A stretch of 9,604 nt of DNA. Source: Bacteroidales bacterium UBA7574. GTDB lineage: Bacteria; Bacteroidota; Bacteroidia; Bacteroidales; Paludibacteraceae. Both the position numbers and the translations under genes were made by a program. Positions 1 through 7,024 of the stretch are shown here, one piece after another (within the stretch, counting starts at the first letter, position 1; every line of letters starts with the position of its first letter). The stretch lies in the NCBI GenBank assembly GCA_002479035.1, contig DLLA01000166.1:1-9604 (forward strand). Direction: 5' to 3'. The notes beneath the pieces are model-generated. The model searched no databases. It was not told the origin of the DNA and saw only the letters and a program-made list of their open reading frames with translations.

Positions 1-367
1 TGACCACGATATTGAGCAAACACATGGAGAAACCTGCCACGAAAGCACCGAGTACATATACGCCGAAACTCTGCGCATAACCGCTAAGCCATTGAATACC
101 TACACCGAGGAAGCCTACAGACACTGCCAATAAGGATGTGAACTTGTAACCTTTGCGTTTGAGGATAATACCGCCGGGGATACCCATACATGCGTAGGCA
201 ATGAAGTTAGCCAGCGTGCCTAATTGCGACAAGGCATTGGACGCACCGAACTGGTTTTTGACAATGACGCCCATAGACCCCGCAAAGTTGGTGACAAAGG
301 CAATCATGAAGAATAGCAGAAACATCACCACTATAGGCAGAATGTTTCGATTTTGTTTGTTACTCAT
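1..367 (-). CDS. MFS transporter, N-terminal part (gene continues beyond left edge)
   Basis: The first 122 codons of an inner-membrane permease of the major facilitator superfamily are present; the rest lies outside the window. Translation from the ATG at 367 begins MSNKQNRNILPIVVMF and gives alternating hydrophobic helices at about residues 9-30, 48-66, 76-94 and 101-120. Between helices 2 and 3 is a GIPGGIILKRKGYK loop (residues 62-75), which matches the conserved cytoplasmic loop of MFS carriers, and the overall pattern resembles the FucP-like sugar permeases common in Bacteroidota. The start lies 42 bases after the dipeptidyl peptidase stop on the same strand with no terminator or recognisable promoter between, so the two are probably co-transcribed. 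The substrate cannot be told from this fragment: a sugar is usual for the family, but the neighbour would also fit a peptide or amino acid. Confidence 0.85.
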   Translation of the reverse strand, partial: MSNKQNRNILPIVVMFLLFFMIAFVTNFAGSMGVIVKNQFGASNALSQLGTLANFIAYACMGIPGGIILKRKGYKFTSLLAVSVGFLGVGIQWLSGYAQSFGVYVLGAFVAGFSMCLLNIVV

Positions 368-409
368 ACCGTTATTATTTTGTTAATACCTTAATTCTAT
401 AGTTGTCCG

Positions 410-2491
410 TTACAGATTGTTCTCAAGGAACAGCATCAGTCTTCTGTGAAGGTGCTCGTAGTTACTACGGTGGCGCAGGAAGTGATTGTCATCGGGATAT
501 ATCTGCATCTCGAACTGCTTGCCCGCCTGCACCAATGCTTCGGTGTAGAGGAAGGTGTGCTGTGCGTGCACATTGTCGTCCGCCAAGCCGTGTACTATCA
601 GCAACTTGCCCTGTAAATCGCCTGCCATGCGCGTCAGGTCGCTGCCATTGTATCCGTCGCCATTCACCTGCGGACGGCGCATATACCGCTCGGTGTATGC
701 GGAGTCGTACAGACGCCATGAGGTTACAGGGGCAATGGCAATGCCGCATTTGAAGAGCGGTGTCTCGCCGGCAGCCACACGCGGTTGCTTGGTCAGGCAC
801 ATCAGACTCTCAAATCCTCCGAAACTCCAGCCTGTGATGGCAATACGTTTGCCGTCCACATAGGGCAGGGTTTGCAGATACTGTGCTGCGCTGATGTGGT
901 CTTCCGCCTCTTTCAATCCGAGGTGCATATAGGTCTCATTACGGAACGCACGCCCGCGCGCATTGGTGCCACGGCTGTCCACGCATACTACTATGTAGTC
1001 CTGCGCCGCCAAGTAATACTCGAAACGCTTGCGCCATTGGTTCAGTACCCGCTGACTGGCAGGACCGCTGTACTGGAACATCACTACGGGGTACTTCTTG
1101 CCAGCCTCATAGTGCATAGGCATCATCTTCCATGCGTGCAACTCATCACCGCGCTCCGTGCGGAACGTGAAGAACTCCACTTCGGGAATACCCAGTGCCT
1201 GCCATGCCTGCTGCACGGAGTCGTTGTTCAGTAACACGCGCCCTGCGGGCTTGCCTGTGTGGTACAAGGTGTAGCGATTAGGGGTGTTGATGCTCTGATA
1301 GCAGTCGATGTATTGCTTATAGTTGCGCGAGAAGGTCAGGTCGTGCGTCCCCGGCTCTGTGGTCAAGGGGGTGGTCACGTTCTTGCGAATGTTGAGTGCA
1401 AAGCACTGGCGCTCCTCTGGAGATGTAGCCGCTTGGTAGTAAAGCGTTTGTGTGGTCTCGTCGAAGCCATATAGCCGTGTGATGTCACGCTGCTCAGGGG
1501 TCAGTACTTTCTGCTCGAAACCCTGTGCCGAGTACAAGAATGCCTGTGTGTAACCGTCTTTTTCGCTCAACACTATCACACGGTTGTCCTGCAACCATTG
1601 CCACGAGTCAAACATTTCATAATCCACATAGTACTTGTCGCTCTCCTCGCGGTAGAACGGTCTTGTCACGGTGGATTTCGGATTGCCGAGCAGCACCTCC
1701 ATCTTGTTCTGGTCGCGGTTCAGACGCAAGATAGCCAATTCGGGCGTAGCAGGTTCTTTTCCTTTGGGCGTGTTAGGCAGGTTAGTCCATTGAATACGAG
1801 GGATATACGCCTCTTTCATTTCGGGCAACTGCATGGTGCGAATCGCTTTGGTCTGAATGTCATAGACACAGACTGTCGCAGAAGCGTTTTGTTCGCCCGC
1901 TTTCGGGTAACGCAGGGAATCCAGAGTGGGGTATTGCCCTGCCTGATCGATATAGTTCTGCCACTCAAAAGTAGGCACACCCGTCTCGTCAAGGCGCACG
2001 AATGCCACCATTCTGCTGTCGGGCGAGAAGGCAAACATACCCGTGATGCCAAACTCCTCTTCATACAGCCAGTCGGCTATGCCGTTGAATATCTCCGGAT
2101 TAGCGTCCTTGGTGATGGGCACCTCCACACCCTCAAAGCGCACCTTGTTAATATATAGGTTGTTGTCAGCCTTGGCATAGACCACGTACTCGCCGTTAGG
2201 CGAAAGCACAGCATCGCGCACGGGGCCGTCGCTCAACTTGGTGCGTGTCCCTTTCTGCGTATCTATCAGGTAGTAGTCCGCCATGAATGAGCGGCGGAAT
2301 AGTTGCTTTTTGTTTTCATAATCAAGCCGATAGCGTCCTGTCTCTGTGCCATTTAGCACACTGTCTTTCTCGTGCGCTGACATGGTCTTGGCGTTATAGT
2401 TTCCACCCAAAATGTCCGTAAGCATATCGGCATTTGCCATTATCGGCAATGCCAAAATTAAAATCAAGAGTAATAAGTGACGCTTCATCAT
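410..2491 (-). CDS. Dipeptidyl peptidase IV-type serine exopeptidase (family S9B), exported
   Basis: This 693-residue protein should remove X-Pro or X-Ala dipeptides from peptide N-termini in the periplasm or cell envelope. Residues 1-21 form a signal peptide (MMKRH, a leucine-rich core, then MANA). Residues about 60-430 look like the beta-propeller and include the WLYEEEF motif (141-147), whose two last glutamates, E145 and E146, match the pair that holds the substrate amino terminus in DPP IV. The C-terminal alpha/beta-hydrolase part has the oxyanion tyrosine in QYSGPASQ (Y474), the nucleophile in GWSFGG (S556), the acid in HGLADDN (D638) and the base in DDNH (H670). All expected catalytic residues are present and the length is close to the bacterial family norm of about 720. 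Start: tandem ATGs at 2491 and 2488; either is compatible. It is the first gene of a likely operon with the MFS permease, behind a clear promoter. Confidence 0.94.
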   Translation of the reverse strand: MMKRHLLLLILILALPIMANADMLTDILGGNYNAKTMSAHEKDSVLNGTETGRYRLDYENKKQLFRRSFMADYYLIDTQKGTRTKLSDGPVRDAVLSPNGEYVVYAKADNNLYINKVRFEGVEVPITKDANPEIFNGIADWLYEEEFGITGMFAFSPDSRMVAFVRLDETGVPTFEWQNYIDQAGQYPTLDSLRYPKAGEQNASATVCVYDIQTKAIRTMQLPEMKEAYIPRIQWTNLPNTPKGKEPATPELAILRLNRDQNKMEVLLGNPKSTVTRPFYREESDKYYVDYEMFDSWQWLQDNRVIVLSEKDGYTQAFLYSAQGFEQKVLTPEQRDITRLYGFDETTQTLYYQAATSPEERQCFALNIRKNVTTPLTTEPGTHDLTFSRNYKQYIDCYQSINTPNRYTLYHTGKPAGRVLLNNDSVQQAWQALGIPEVEFFTFRTERGDELHAWKMMPMHYEAGKKYPVVMFQYSGPASQRVLNQWRKRFEYYLAAQDYIVVCVDSRGTNARGRAFRNETYMHLGLKEAEDHISAAQYLQTLPYVDGKRIAITGWSFGGFESLMCLTKQPRVAAGETPLFKCGIAIAPVTSWRLYDSAYTERYMRRPQVNGDGYNGSDLTRMAGDLQGKLLIVHGLADDNVHAQHTFLYTEALVQAGKQFEMQIYPDDNHFLRHRSNYEHLHRRLMLFLENNL

Positions 2492-2551
2492 GTAGTATTA
2501 TTCTATTTTGTTGATTAAGTTTCTAATTGAAAAGGCACACTAAAAAACGCA

Positions 2552-2583
2552 CAAAGTTACAACTTTTTCTCCACTTATGCAAC
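2552..2583 (-). promoter_or_regulatory. Bacteroidota-type promoter for the dipeptidyl peptidase gene
   Basis: Read on the minus strand, TAACTTTG (plus positions 2552-2559) fits the -7 consensus TAnnTTTG exactly. GTTG (2580-2583) sits 20 bases upstream as the -33 element. Transcription should begin about 55 bases before the ATG at 2491. The -33 box is only six bases from the stop codon of the upstream regulator gene. Confidence 0.75.
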
Positions 2584-2588
2584 CTTTT

Positions 2589-3422
2589 TCACATTTTCCA
2601 TTGAGATAGTTGGCGGGACCTGTAATCGTCCATGACATGGGACAGCCATTCTTCAAGGTGGAGTGAGGTGTCGGATATGCGGGACTTGATGATGTCCCTG
2701 CGATTCCATATTGTGCGGCCAGTTTTGCCAAGCAGACAGGCAATGTCGGAACAGTCGAAGCCCAAAGTAGCCAATACGAGGTATTGCAGGTCGCTGTCAG
2801 TAAGGGCAGGATAACGTTGTTGCAGATATGGCACATAGCCGTTATATGCCTGATTGAACTCCTTCATGAACGCCCGCCATTTGACAGGGTTGGCAAAGGA
2901 ATAGCCATCCAAATACTGCTGCAACCACATGGGAATGTTGGCGTTGGACATTTGGGCGTATTGGCGTATGTGTCGGGCTAACTCTATGCGCTCCACCAAG
3001 ACACGATGCATAGCCTCACGCTTGGCATTGAGTTCTGCATTCAGGTGCTTGATGTGGGCTTGCGCCAATTGCTTGTCCGCTTTGGCTTGGAGTTGCTCTA
3101 ATCTGCGGGCTTCTGCCAACTTGGTCTTTTCCGCCTCATACTTCATGTACTCAATACCGAGTTTCTGATTTTGACGTTCTTCCCACAGGCGGAGCATGAG
3201 CAGTATCATACATACGCCACAGGCAATAGTGAAAATATCGCGCCATTCTGCAGGGATATGTATGCCCATTATACCAAGGGGTACGAAAAACAGGGTATTT
3301 GAAGCCATTTTTATAGTGATTGACGTGCAATCGGAGGCTGCACAAGAGTCTGATAAACAAAGCATTGTACCTAACAGGACAAGCGAAAGTATGATATGTC
3401 CATGCAGGGAATTATTTTTCAT
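2589..3422 (-). CDS. Membrane-anchored transcriptional regulator with C-terminal LuxR/GerE-type HTH
   Basis: From the ATG at 3422 this is 277 residues; an in-frame ATG five codons upstream (3437) is possible, but the chosen start gives a normal positively charged N-terminus before a hydrophobic stretch. Segments seen: a signal-peptide-like stretch (10-24) followed by SCAASDC, a second hydrophobic stretch (39-56), a probable transmembrane helix (60-80, ending LRLWEE), a charged coiled coil (81-155) rich in Glu, Lys, Ala and Gln, and a C-terminal helix-turn-helix (207-249, beginning LTDSDLQYLVLATLGF and running through DIACLLGKTGRTIWNRR). This order resembles Bacteroidota regulators made of signal peptide, TPR sensor, membrane helix, coiled coil and LuxR-type HTH, but no TPR region remains. 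It probably binds DNA from the membrane. Targets are unknown: the dipeptidyl peptidase operon directly downstream and the divergent PH-domain gene are natural candidates. No Asp-box receiver domain is present, so it is not a classical response regulator. Confidence 0.8.
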   Translation of the reverse strand: MKNNSLHGHIILSLVLLGTMLCLSDSCAASDCTSITIKMASNTLFFVPLGIMGIHIPAEWRDIFTIACGVCMILLMLRLWEERQNQKLGIEYMKYEAEKTKLAEARRLEQLQAKADKQLAQAHIKHLNAELNAKREAMHRVLVERIELARHIRQYAQMSNANIPMWLQQYLDGYSFANPVKWRAFMKEFNQAYNGYVPYLQQRYPALTDSDLQYLVLATLGFDCSDIACLLGKTGRTIWNRRDIIKSRISDTSLHLEEWLSHVMDDYRSRQLSQWKM

Positions 3423-3437
3423 TGTCACAAAATACAT

Positions 3438-3504
3438 ATATTGATTATCAACAAGTTATACAACATGATATTAACAATCAGGTAAGAATTAGTAATGATA
3501 TTCG
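3438..3504. promoter_or_regulatory. Divergent intergenic control region with an 11-base palindrome
   Basis: This AT-rich stretch separates the start of the regulator gene from the promoter of the divergent PH-domain gene. It holds a perfect palindrome, TTGATTATCAA (3441-3451), and two copies of ATGATATT (3465-3472 and 3495-3502) exactly 30 bases apart. These could be operator sites for the neighbouring regulator, but short AT-rich repeats arise easily by chance. No convincing TAnnTTTG box for the regulator gene was found. Confidence 0.25.
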
Positions 3505-3536
3505 CTTGCCAATATCGCACAATTGCCATACCTTTG
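3505..3536 (+). promoter_or_regulatory. Bacteroidota-type promoter for the PH-domain gene
   Basis: CTTG (3505-3508) is followed after exactly 20 bases by TACCTTTG (3529-3536), a full match to the -33 and -7 elements of the Bacteroidota primary sigma factor. Transcription should begin near 3540-3543. An upstream in-frame ATG at 3523 lies inside this promoter, so translation must start later. The predicted transcript begins with a small hairpin: GTACAA (3548-3553) pairs with TTGTAC (3562-3567). Confidence 0.8.
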
Positions 3537-3609
3537 CAGTGGCAAAAGTACAAAGAATATATTGTACGTGCAAGTGAACCGTTTTATAAACTCTAAAAAT
3601 CTACATTTT

Positions 3610-4116
3610 ATGGAAACAATCTCTAAATGCTGTGCCATGAGCACCTCAACAAAGGTCATTACGATTGTGTTTTCGGTGATTATCATTGTAGCAATCATTT
3701 CGTTGGTACGCGGAGCAACCGTGAGCCACTATTCCATAGGTATCAAGATACTGCAAGGGGTGGTTGCGGGACTATTAGTGGTTCTGATGATAGTAACTGT
3801 GGTGCATACACCAAGGCAAGTAACTGTCAATCAGAAAGAAATAAAGATACAAATGCTATGCAGGACAATACATGTGCCTGTGCAAGATGTGGACTCGGTA
3901 ACCCAATACCCGTGCGGCATTCCGGGTATCCGGCTGTGTGGCGCGGGGCAGTTCTTCGGCAATCTCGGACTATTCAACAGCGAGATATGCGGGACATACT
4001 ACTCGTTGGTATCGCAGAATAGAAACGTGTGCCTTATCTACCGCAAAGGAAAGAAACCGATTGCCGTGAGTGTGGAGAAACCTGAGATATTCACTCCGTT
4101 TGCAATAAAGGAATAG
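3610..4116 (+). CDS. Small membrane protein with bacterial PH-like domain
   Basis: The product is 168 residues with two hydrophobic helices (about 15-33 and 46-65) and then a soluble domain. That domain contains a Gly-rich segment, CGIPGIRLCGAGQFFGNLG (102-120), followed by a beta-rich run with TYYSLVSQNRNVCLIY and KPIAVSVEKPEIF. This is the pattern of bacterial PH-like domains of the PF10882 (bPH_5) kind, which follow a membrane hairpin in many Bacteroidota proteins of unknown role. The family assignment is from memory of the motif. The start at 3610 was chosen because an upstream ATG at 3523 lies within the promoter, and the bases before 3610 are A/T-rich as is usual for translation starts in this phylum; the ATG at 3637 is a weaker alternative. 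The gene is divergent from the regulator and convergent with the repeat protein. Its substrate or partner is unknown. Confidence 0.8.
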   Translation: METISKCCAMSTSTKVITIVFSVIIIVAIISLVRGATVSHYSIGIKILQGVVAGLLVVLMIVTVVHTPRQVTVNQKEIKIQMLCRTIHVPVQDVDSVTQYPCGIPGIRLCGAGQFFGNLGLFNSEICGTYYSLVSQNRNVCLIYRKGKKPIAVSVEKPEIFTPFAIKE

Positions 4117-4149
4117 CTCATTATAGTAAAGACATCGCCCATCACGCAG

Positions 4150-4214
4150 CCCTATAAACCCTCATAACAGAGACTGTCTGCACTTGTCAGGCAGTCTCTG
4201 AGAGTATAATAGGG
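4150..4214 (+). terminator. Nested hairpin between convergent genes, probable terminator
   Basis: The inner stem pairs CAGAGACTGTCTG (4168-4180) with CAGGCAGTCTCTG (4188-4200) over 13 positions, around a 7-base loop. An outer arm pairs CCCTAT (4150-4155) with ATAGGG (4209-4214). The single imperfect inner pair is a U-G wobble in plus-strand RNA but an A-C mismatch in minus-strand RNA, so the structure best serves the plus-strand PH-domain gene. It may also end the convergent repeat-protein gene. There is no U-run after it, so it could instead be an RNA-end stabiliser. Confidence 0.6.
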
Positions 4215-4230
4215 TGTTCGTGGTGTATCG

Positions 4231-6912
4231 TTATTCGAGTTCGATGCCAGTGAGGGTGTAAGTGCGGCCATTACGCAGGATAAGCACCTGCCCATTGCGG
4301 AAGAGTTTACGCACTTCAGTGGTCGGAACTACATCCATAGCAGGATTGGCAATACCTGTTTTCGGGTCGGGTTCGCAATATCGGATAAGGCGGACTGCCA
4401 TACCGATGTGCCACTCCATTTGCGCTTGCGGAGCAAGACTGTAGGGGTCTTCATCTCCCTCCAAGAACTCCAAGGCATACGATGAGATAATGGTATGGTC
4501 TGTCTGCGGAGTATCGCTGTCTGTTTGTGAGTCCTCACTCGTGGCGGGAACAGTCGTGGCAGAGTGATACAAACCCTGACTCTCCGTAACGCTCACATCG
4601 GTGCCTATGCGTATGCCTGCCGCAGGCAGGAACACCGCCCCTGCGGCTTCCATCAGATGCCATTGCTCCAACGTGTATGGGTTGAGGTCAAAAGGACTAT
4701 TGTCACCATTTTGGGTGTAGGTAAGTCCGTCTGCTGTTAGGGTCAGACTATATTGTGCATCTGCAGTATTGGGCGTAAAGGTTACTCCTGCAGGTGTGTG
4801 CCATACATCGGGCAAGATGATGACACCGTTTATCGTGTCCACGCTACCCATACCGAACAGCCGTGCGGCATTGGGGCGGTGCAGGAAGATGTACTCCCAT
4901 TCCTTCTTGGTGGGCGTACGCCAAGTATTGGCAGAGTCGGTGCCGATGACGTTAGTCCCCCAATCGCGGAACTCACCTTGGTATATATTATTATGCGGCG
5001 ATGTGGATGTCCCCCACGCACCATAGAATACATTATTGGCATCGCTGCTCCATCCGAACAAATCCACTACGTCGGCAAGCACCTCTTTGCTACTGCTGAG
5101 GTTCACATTGTCTCTGCCGAGAATATAGTGCTGCGCGGGTGCAAATGCGAAAGTCTTCGTGGATTGGGTGTATTGCAAGTTGGCAGGCGCAAAGGCAGCA
5201 TATTGGTGCTCGCCCACCGAGATGGCATGCGGTTGGTACGCCGATACAGGAACCTCCGAGATGTCCTTCACCAGGCGCACCGAGTGCCCGTTGTTGCGCA
5301 TTCCGCCGCCTGCGGCTGACACATTGGAGCCCCACGCAGAGCCGCTGAAATTGATACCACCGGCATTGTCGGTGAGCAGGGGTGTGCTTGCCCAATAGTT
5401 GCCGTGGACATTCACTTCGCTCACACCCAGATAGCGGTCGCCTGCCGCGGGCAGGAACACCGCACCTGCTGCCTCCATACGGTTCCACAGCGCGGGGGTA
5501 TAGATGTTGTCCTGATAGTGGTTGTAGAAAGCACGGTCGCGATAGACACCGGCTTCGGTAATCATGCCGTTGGTTGCCAATGACTTGAACGTAGGCATGC
5601 CTGTGAAGTCCCACTTGTCGGGCAGGATGATAAGCCCGTTAACGGTATCGCCGTTGAGCAATATACCGCCCATGCCCGCCAATTCGGCTGCGCGGTCGCG
5701 GTAGAAGAGGATGTGTATCCACTCGTCTTTGGTCAGCGTGCGCCATGTGCCGGCAGTGTCGGTTCCGATGGCGTTGACAGACCAGTCCACAAAGTTGCCG
5801 CGGTAGTTGAGTTTCTCTATCGAAGCACTGATGCCGAATGGGGCACCCTCGTTGGTGGTGCTCCAGCCGAACAAATCAATGGTATCGCCCAAGGTGGTGA
5901 TATCCACTATATTGGCTTCACCTATGATGTTGGTTTGCAGGTCGGCAAATTCCCATTGTTTGGTAAATTGTATGTAGCGCAGATTGCCACCGGAGAAGAG
6001 CACTTGCTTATGGGTTGAGACCGTGATAGGTTGCGGCTCGTAGGTGGACTCGATGACCTCCACATAGTCGCACACCAAGCGCACGGAACGCCCTTCCGCG
6101 ATGTTCAGCGGCGATTGGGAATAGACATGACTCGGGTTGAACAGGATAGCCTCTGCCATATCGGTGTTGGTGTTCGGCTCAAAGATATTCACATACTTGG
6201 TGCTCGACCAGTAGTAGCCGCAATAGTTGGTTTCATACATGGTGATTGACGACCGCATCCCTGCAGCGGGCAGGAAGACGGCACCTGCCTGCTCCAATGC
6301 CTCCCATTGGTCGGCGGTATAGACATTGTGGGTGTAGCCGTCTTCGGTCTTCGAGATGTAGTTCTGCTCCGATGACTGCAGTCCTTTCTCGGTACTCGGG
6401 GTGAAGGTGAGTCCGTCGGGCGTGGTCCAGTCGTCGGGCAGGATAATCAGCCCGTGCACGGTGTCCACAGTCGCGAGTGCGAACAGGGTGGCGGCATTCG
6501 GACGTTTGCACAGCAGATAATACCACTCCGCGCTGCTCAGCGTATGCCATGTACCGGCGGGAGCACCATTGATGATATTGTTGCCCCAGTCCACGAAATC
6601 GCCGTCGTAATACTGTGAGAGACCGTTGAAGTCCACACCGTATTTGGGTTCGCGGAAGACACCTTTGCCGCTCCAGCCGAAGAGGTCCATCGTGTCGTTC
6701 ACTGCCACCTGACCGATAAAGTCGGTCTGTTTCTTGGCAAAGAACCATACCCTCGGGTAATCGTGGTAGCACTGCAGGTTGCCCTGTGAGAACCGCACTG
6801 CTTTGTTTGCGGACACGGAGAACTTGCCCTTCAACGCGCCTTCCGGCATTTGGGCACTGACGCTTGCGAGGGCTGTGAGGAGCACCATTGCGGAGAGTAG
6901 AAGTCTTTTCAT
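4231..6912 (-). CDS. Secreted protein with three FISUMP-like repeats and a short C-terminal tail
   Basis: This is an 893-residue exported protein. Residues 1-20 (MKRLLLSAMVLLTALASVSA) are a signal peptide. Three homologous domains follow, at about 31-280, 296-548 and 564-843. Each begins with a strand like VRFSQGNLQ, then DLFGWS (residues 76, 346, 617), a DW pair, an AGTWRTLTKDEW-like block, GLIILPD..W, AGAVFLPAAG (209-218, 482-491, 757-766), an aromatic YYWSST-like block and finally GxSVRLV. These blocks match the Fibrobacter succinogenes major paralogous domain (FISUMP) and related formylglycine-generating-enzyme folds. No catalytic residues can be named. Copy 3 has lost the central Trp (H783 versus W235 and W507) and carries an acidic S/T/D-rich insert (789-807). 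The tail (866-893, with KLFRNGQVLILRNGR) may be a secretion or anchoring signal. The ATG at 6912 was chosen because an upstream ATG at 6963 overlaps the promoter. Likely a surface protein; the ligand is unknown. Confidence 0.85.
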   Translation of the reverse strand: MKRLLLSAMVLLTALASVSAQMPEGALKGKFSVSANKAVRFSQGNLQCYHDYPRVWFFAKKQTDFIGQVAVNDTMDLFGWSGKGVFREPKYGVDFNGLSQYYDGDFVDWGNNIINGAPAGTWHTLSSAEWYYLLCKRPNAATLFALATVDTVHGLIILPDDWTTPDGLTFTPSTEKGLQSSEQNYISKTEDGYTHNVYTADQWEALEQAGAVFLPAAGMRSSITMYETNYCGYYWSSTKYVNIFEPNTNTDMAEAILFNPSHVYSQSPLNIAEGRSVRLVCDYVEVIESTYEPQPITVSTHKQVLFSGGNLRYIQFTKQWEFADLQTNIIGEANIVDITTLGDTIDLFGWSTTNEGAPFGISASIEKLNYRGNFVDWSVNAIGTDTAGTWRTLTKDEWIHILFYRDRAAELAGMGGILLNGDTVNGLIILPDKWDFTGMPTFKSLATNGMITEAGVYRDRAFYNHYQDNIYTPALWNRMEAAGAVFLPAAGDRYLGVSEVNVHGNYWASTPLLTDNAGGINFSGSAWGSNVSAAGGGMRNNGHSVRLVKDISEVPVSAYQPHAISVGEHQYAAFAPANLQYTQSTKTFAFAPAQHYILGRDNVNLSSSKEVLADVVDLFGWSSDANNVFYGAWGTSTSPHNNIYQGEFRDWGTNVIGTDSANTWRTPTKKEWEYIFLHRPNAARLFGMGSVDTINGVIILPDVWHTPAGVTFTPNTADAQYSLTLTADGLTYTQNGDNSPFDLNPYTLEQWHLMEAAGAVFLPAAGIRIGTDVSVTESQGLYHSATTVPATSEDSQTDSDTPQTDHTIISSYALEFLEGDEDPYSLAPQAQMEWHIGMAVRLIRYCEPDPKTGIANPAMDVVPTTEVRKLFRNGQVLILRNGRTYTLTGIELE

Positions 6913-6960
6913 TGTAGTATGAGTTGTTGTTTTAGGGTATATCATTGGTACATTTCGGGA

Positions 6961-6992
6961 CAAAAGTACTGATTTATTTTCACATACACAAG
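6961..6992 (-). promoter_or_regulatory. Bacteroidota-type promoter for the triple-repeat protein
   Basis: On the minus strand, TACTTTTG (plus 6961-6968) is an exact TAnnTTTG box, with CTTG (6989-6992) exactly 20 bases upstream. The predicted leader is about 42 bases to the ATG at 6912. An in-frame ATG at 6963 falls inside the -7 box, which argues against the longer reading. Confidence 0.8.
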
Positions 6993-6999
6993 ATGATGT

Positions 7000-7012
7000 A
7001 CAGAAATCTATT
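7000..7012. repeat. 13-base direct repeat, left copy (partner at 7322-7334)
   Basis: ACAGAAATCTATT occurs identically here and at 7322-7334, 309 bases apart. The two copies bracket the motif array and the terminator of the intergenic region. The right copy is also the 3' arm of an inverted repeat. Its origin is unclear; it could be a regulatory site or a relic of an insertion. Confidence 0.5.
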
Positions 7013-7024
7013 CTCCGTGAATCA

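Noticed and set aside
1598..2158. Open reading frame of 186 codons on the plus strand
   Set aside because: It is antisense to the dipeptidyl peptidase propeller, whose motifs and catalytic residues make the minus-strand reading certain.
3420..3480. Minus-strand promoter for the regulator gene
   Set aside because: TATTTTG and TAACTTGT resemble the -7 box but each departs from TAnnTTTG, and no -33 element has the right spacing. Not reported as a promoter.
4753..5319. Open reading frame of 188 codons on the plus strand
   Set aside because: It is antisense to the triple-repeat protein and its sequence is Cys-, Arg- and Gly-rich without motifs. The minus-strand reading has three clear homologous domains.
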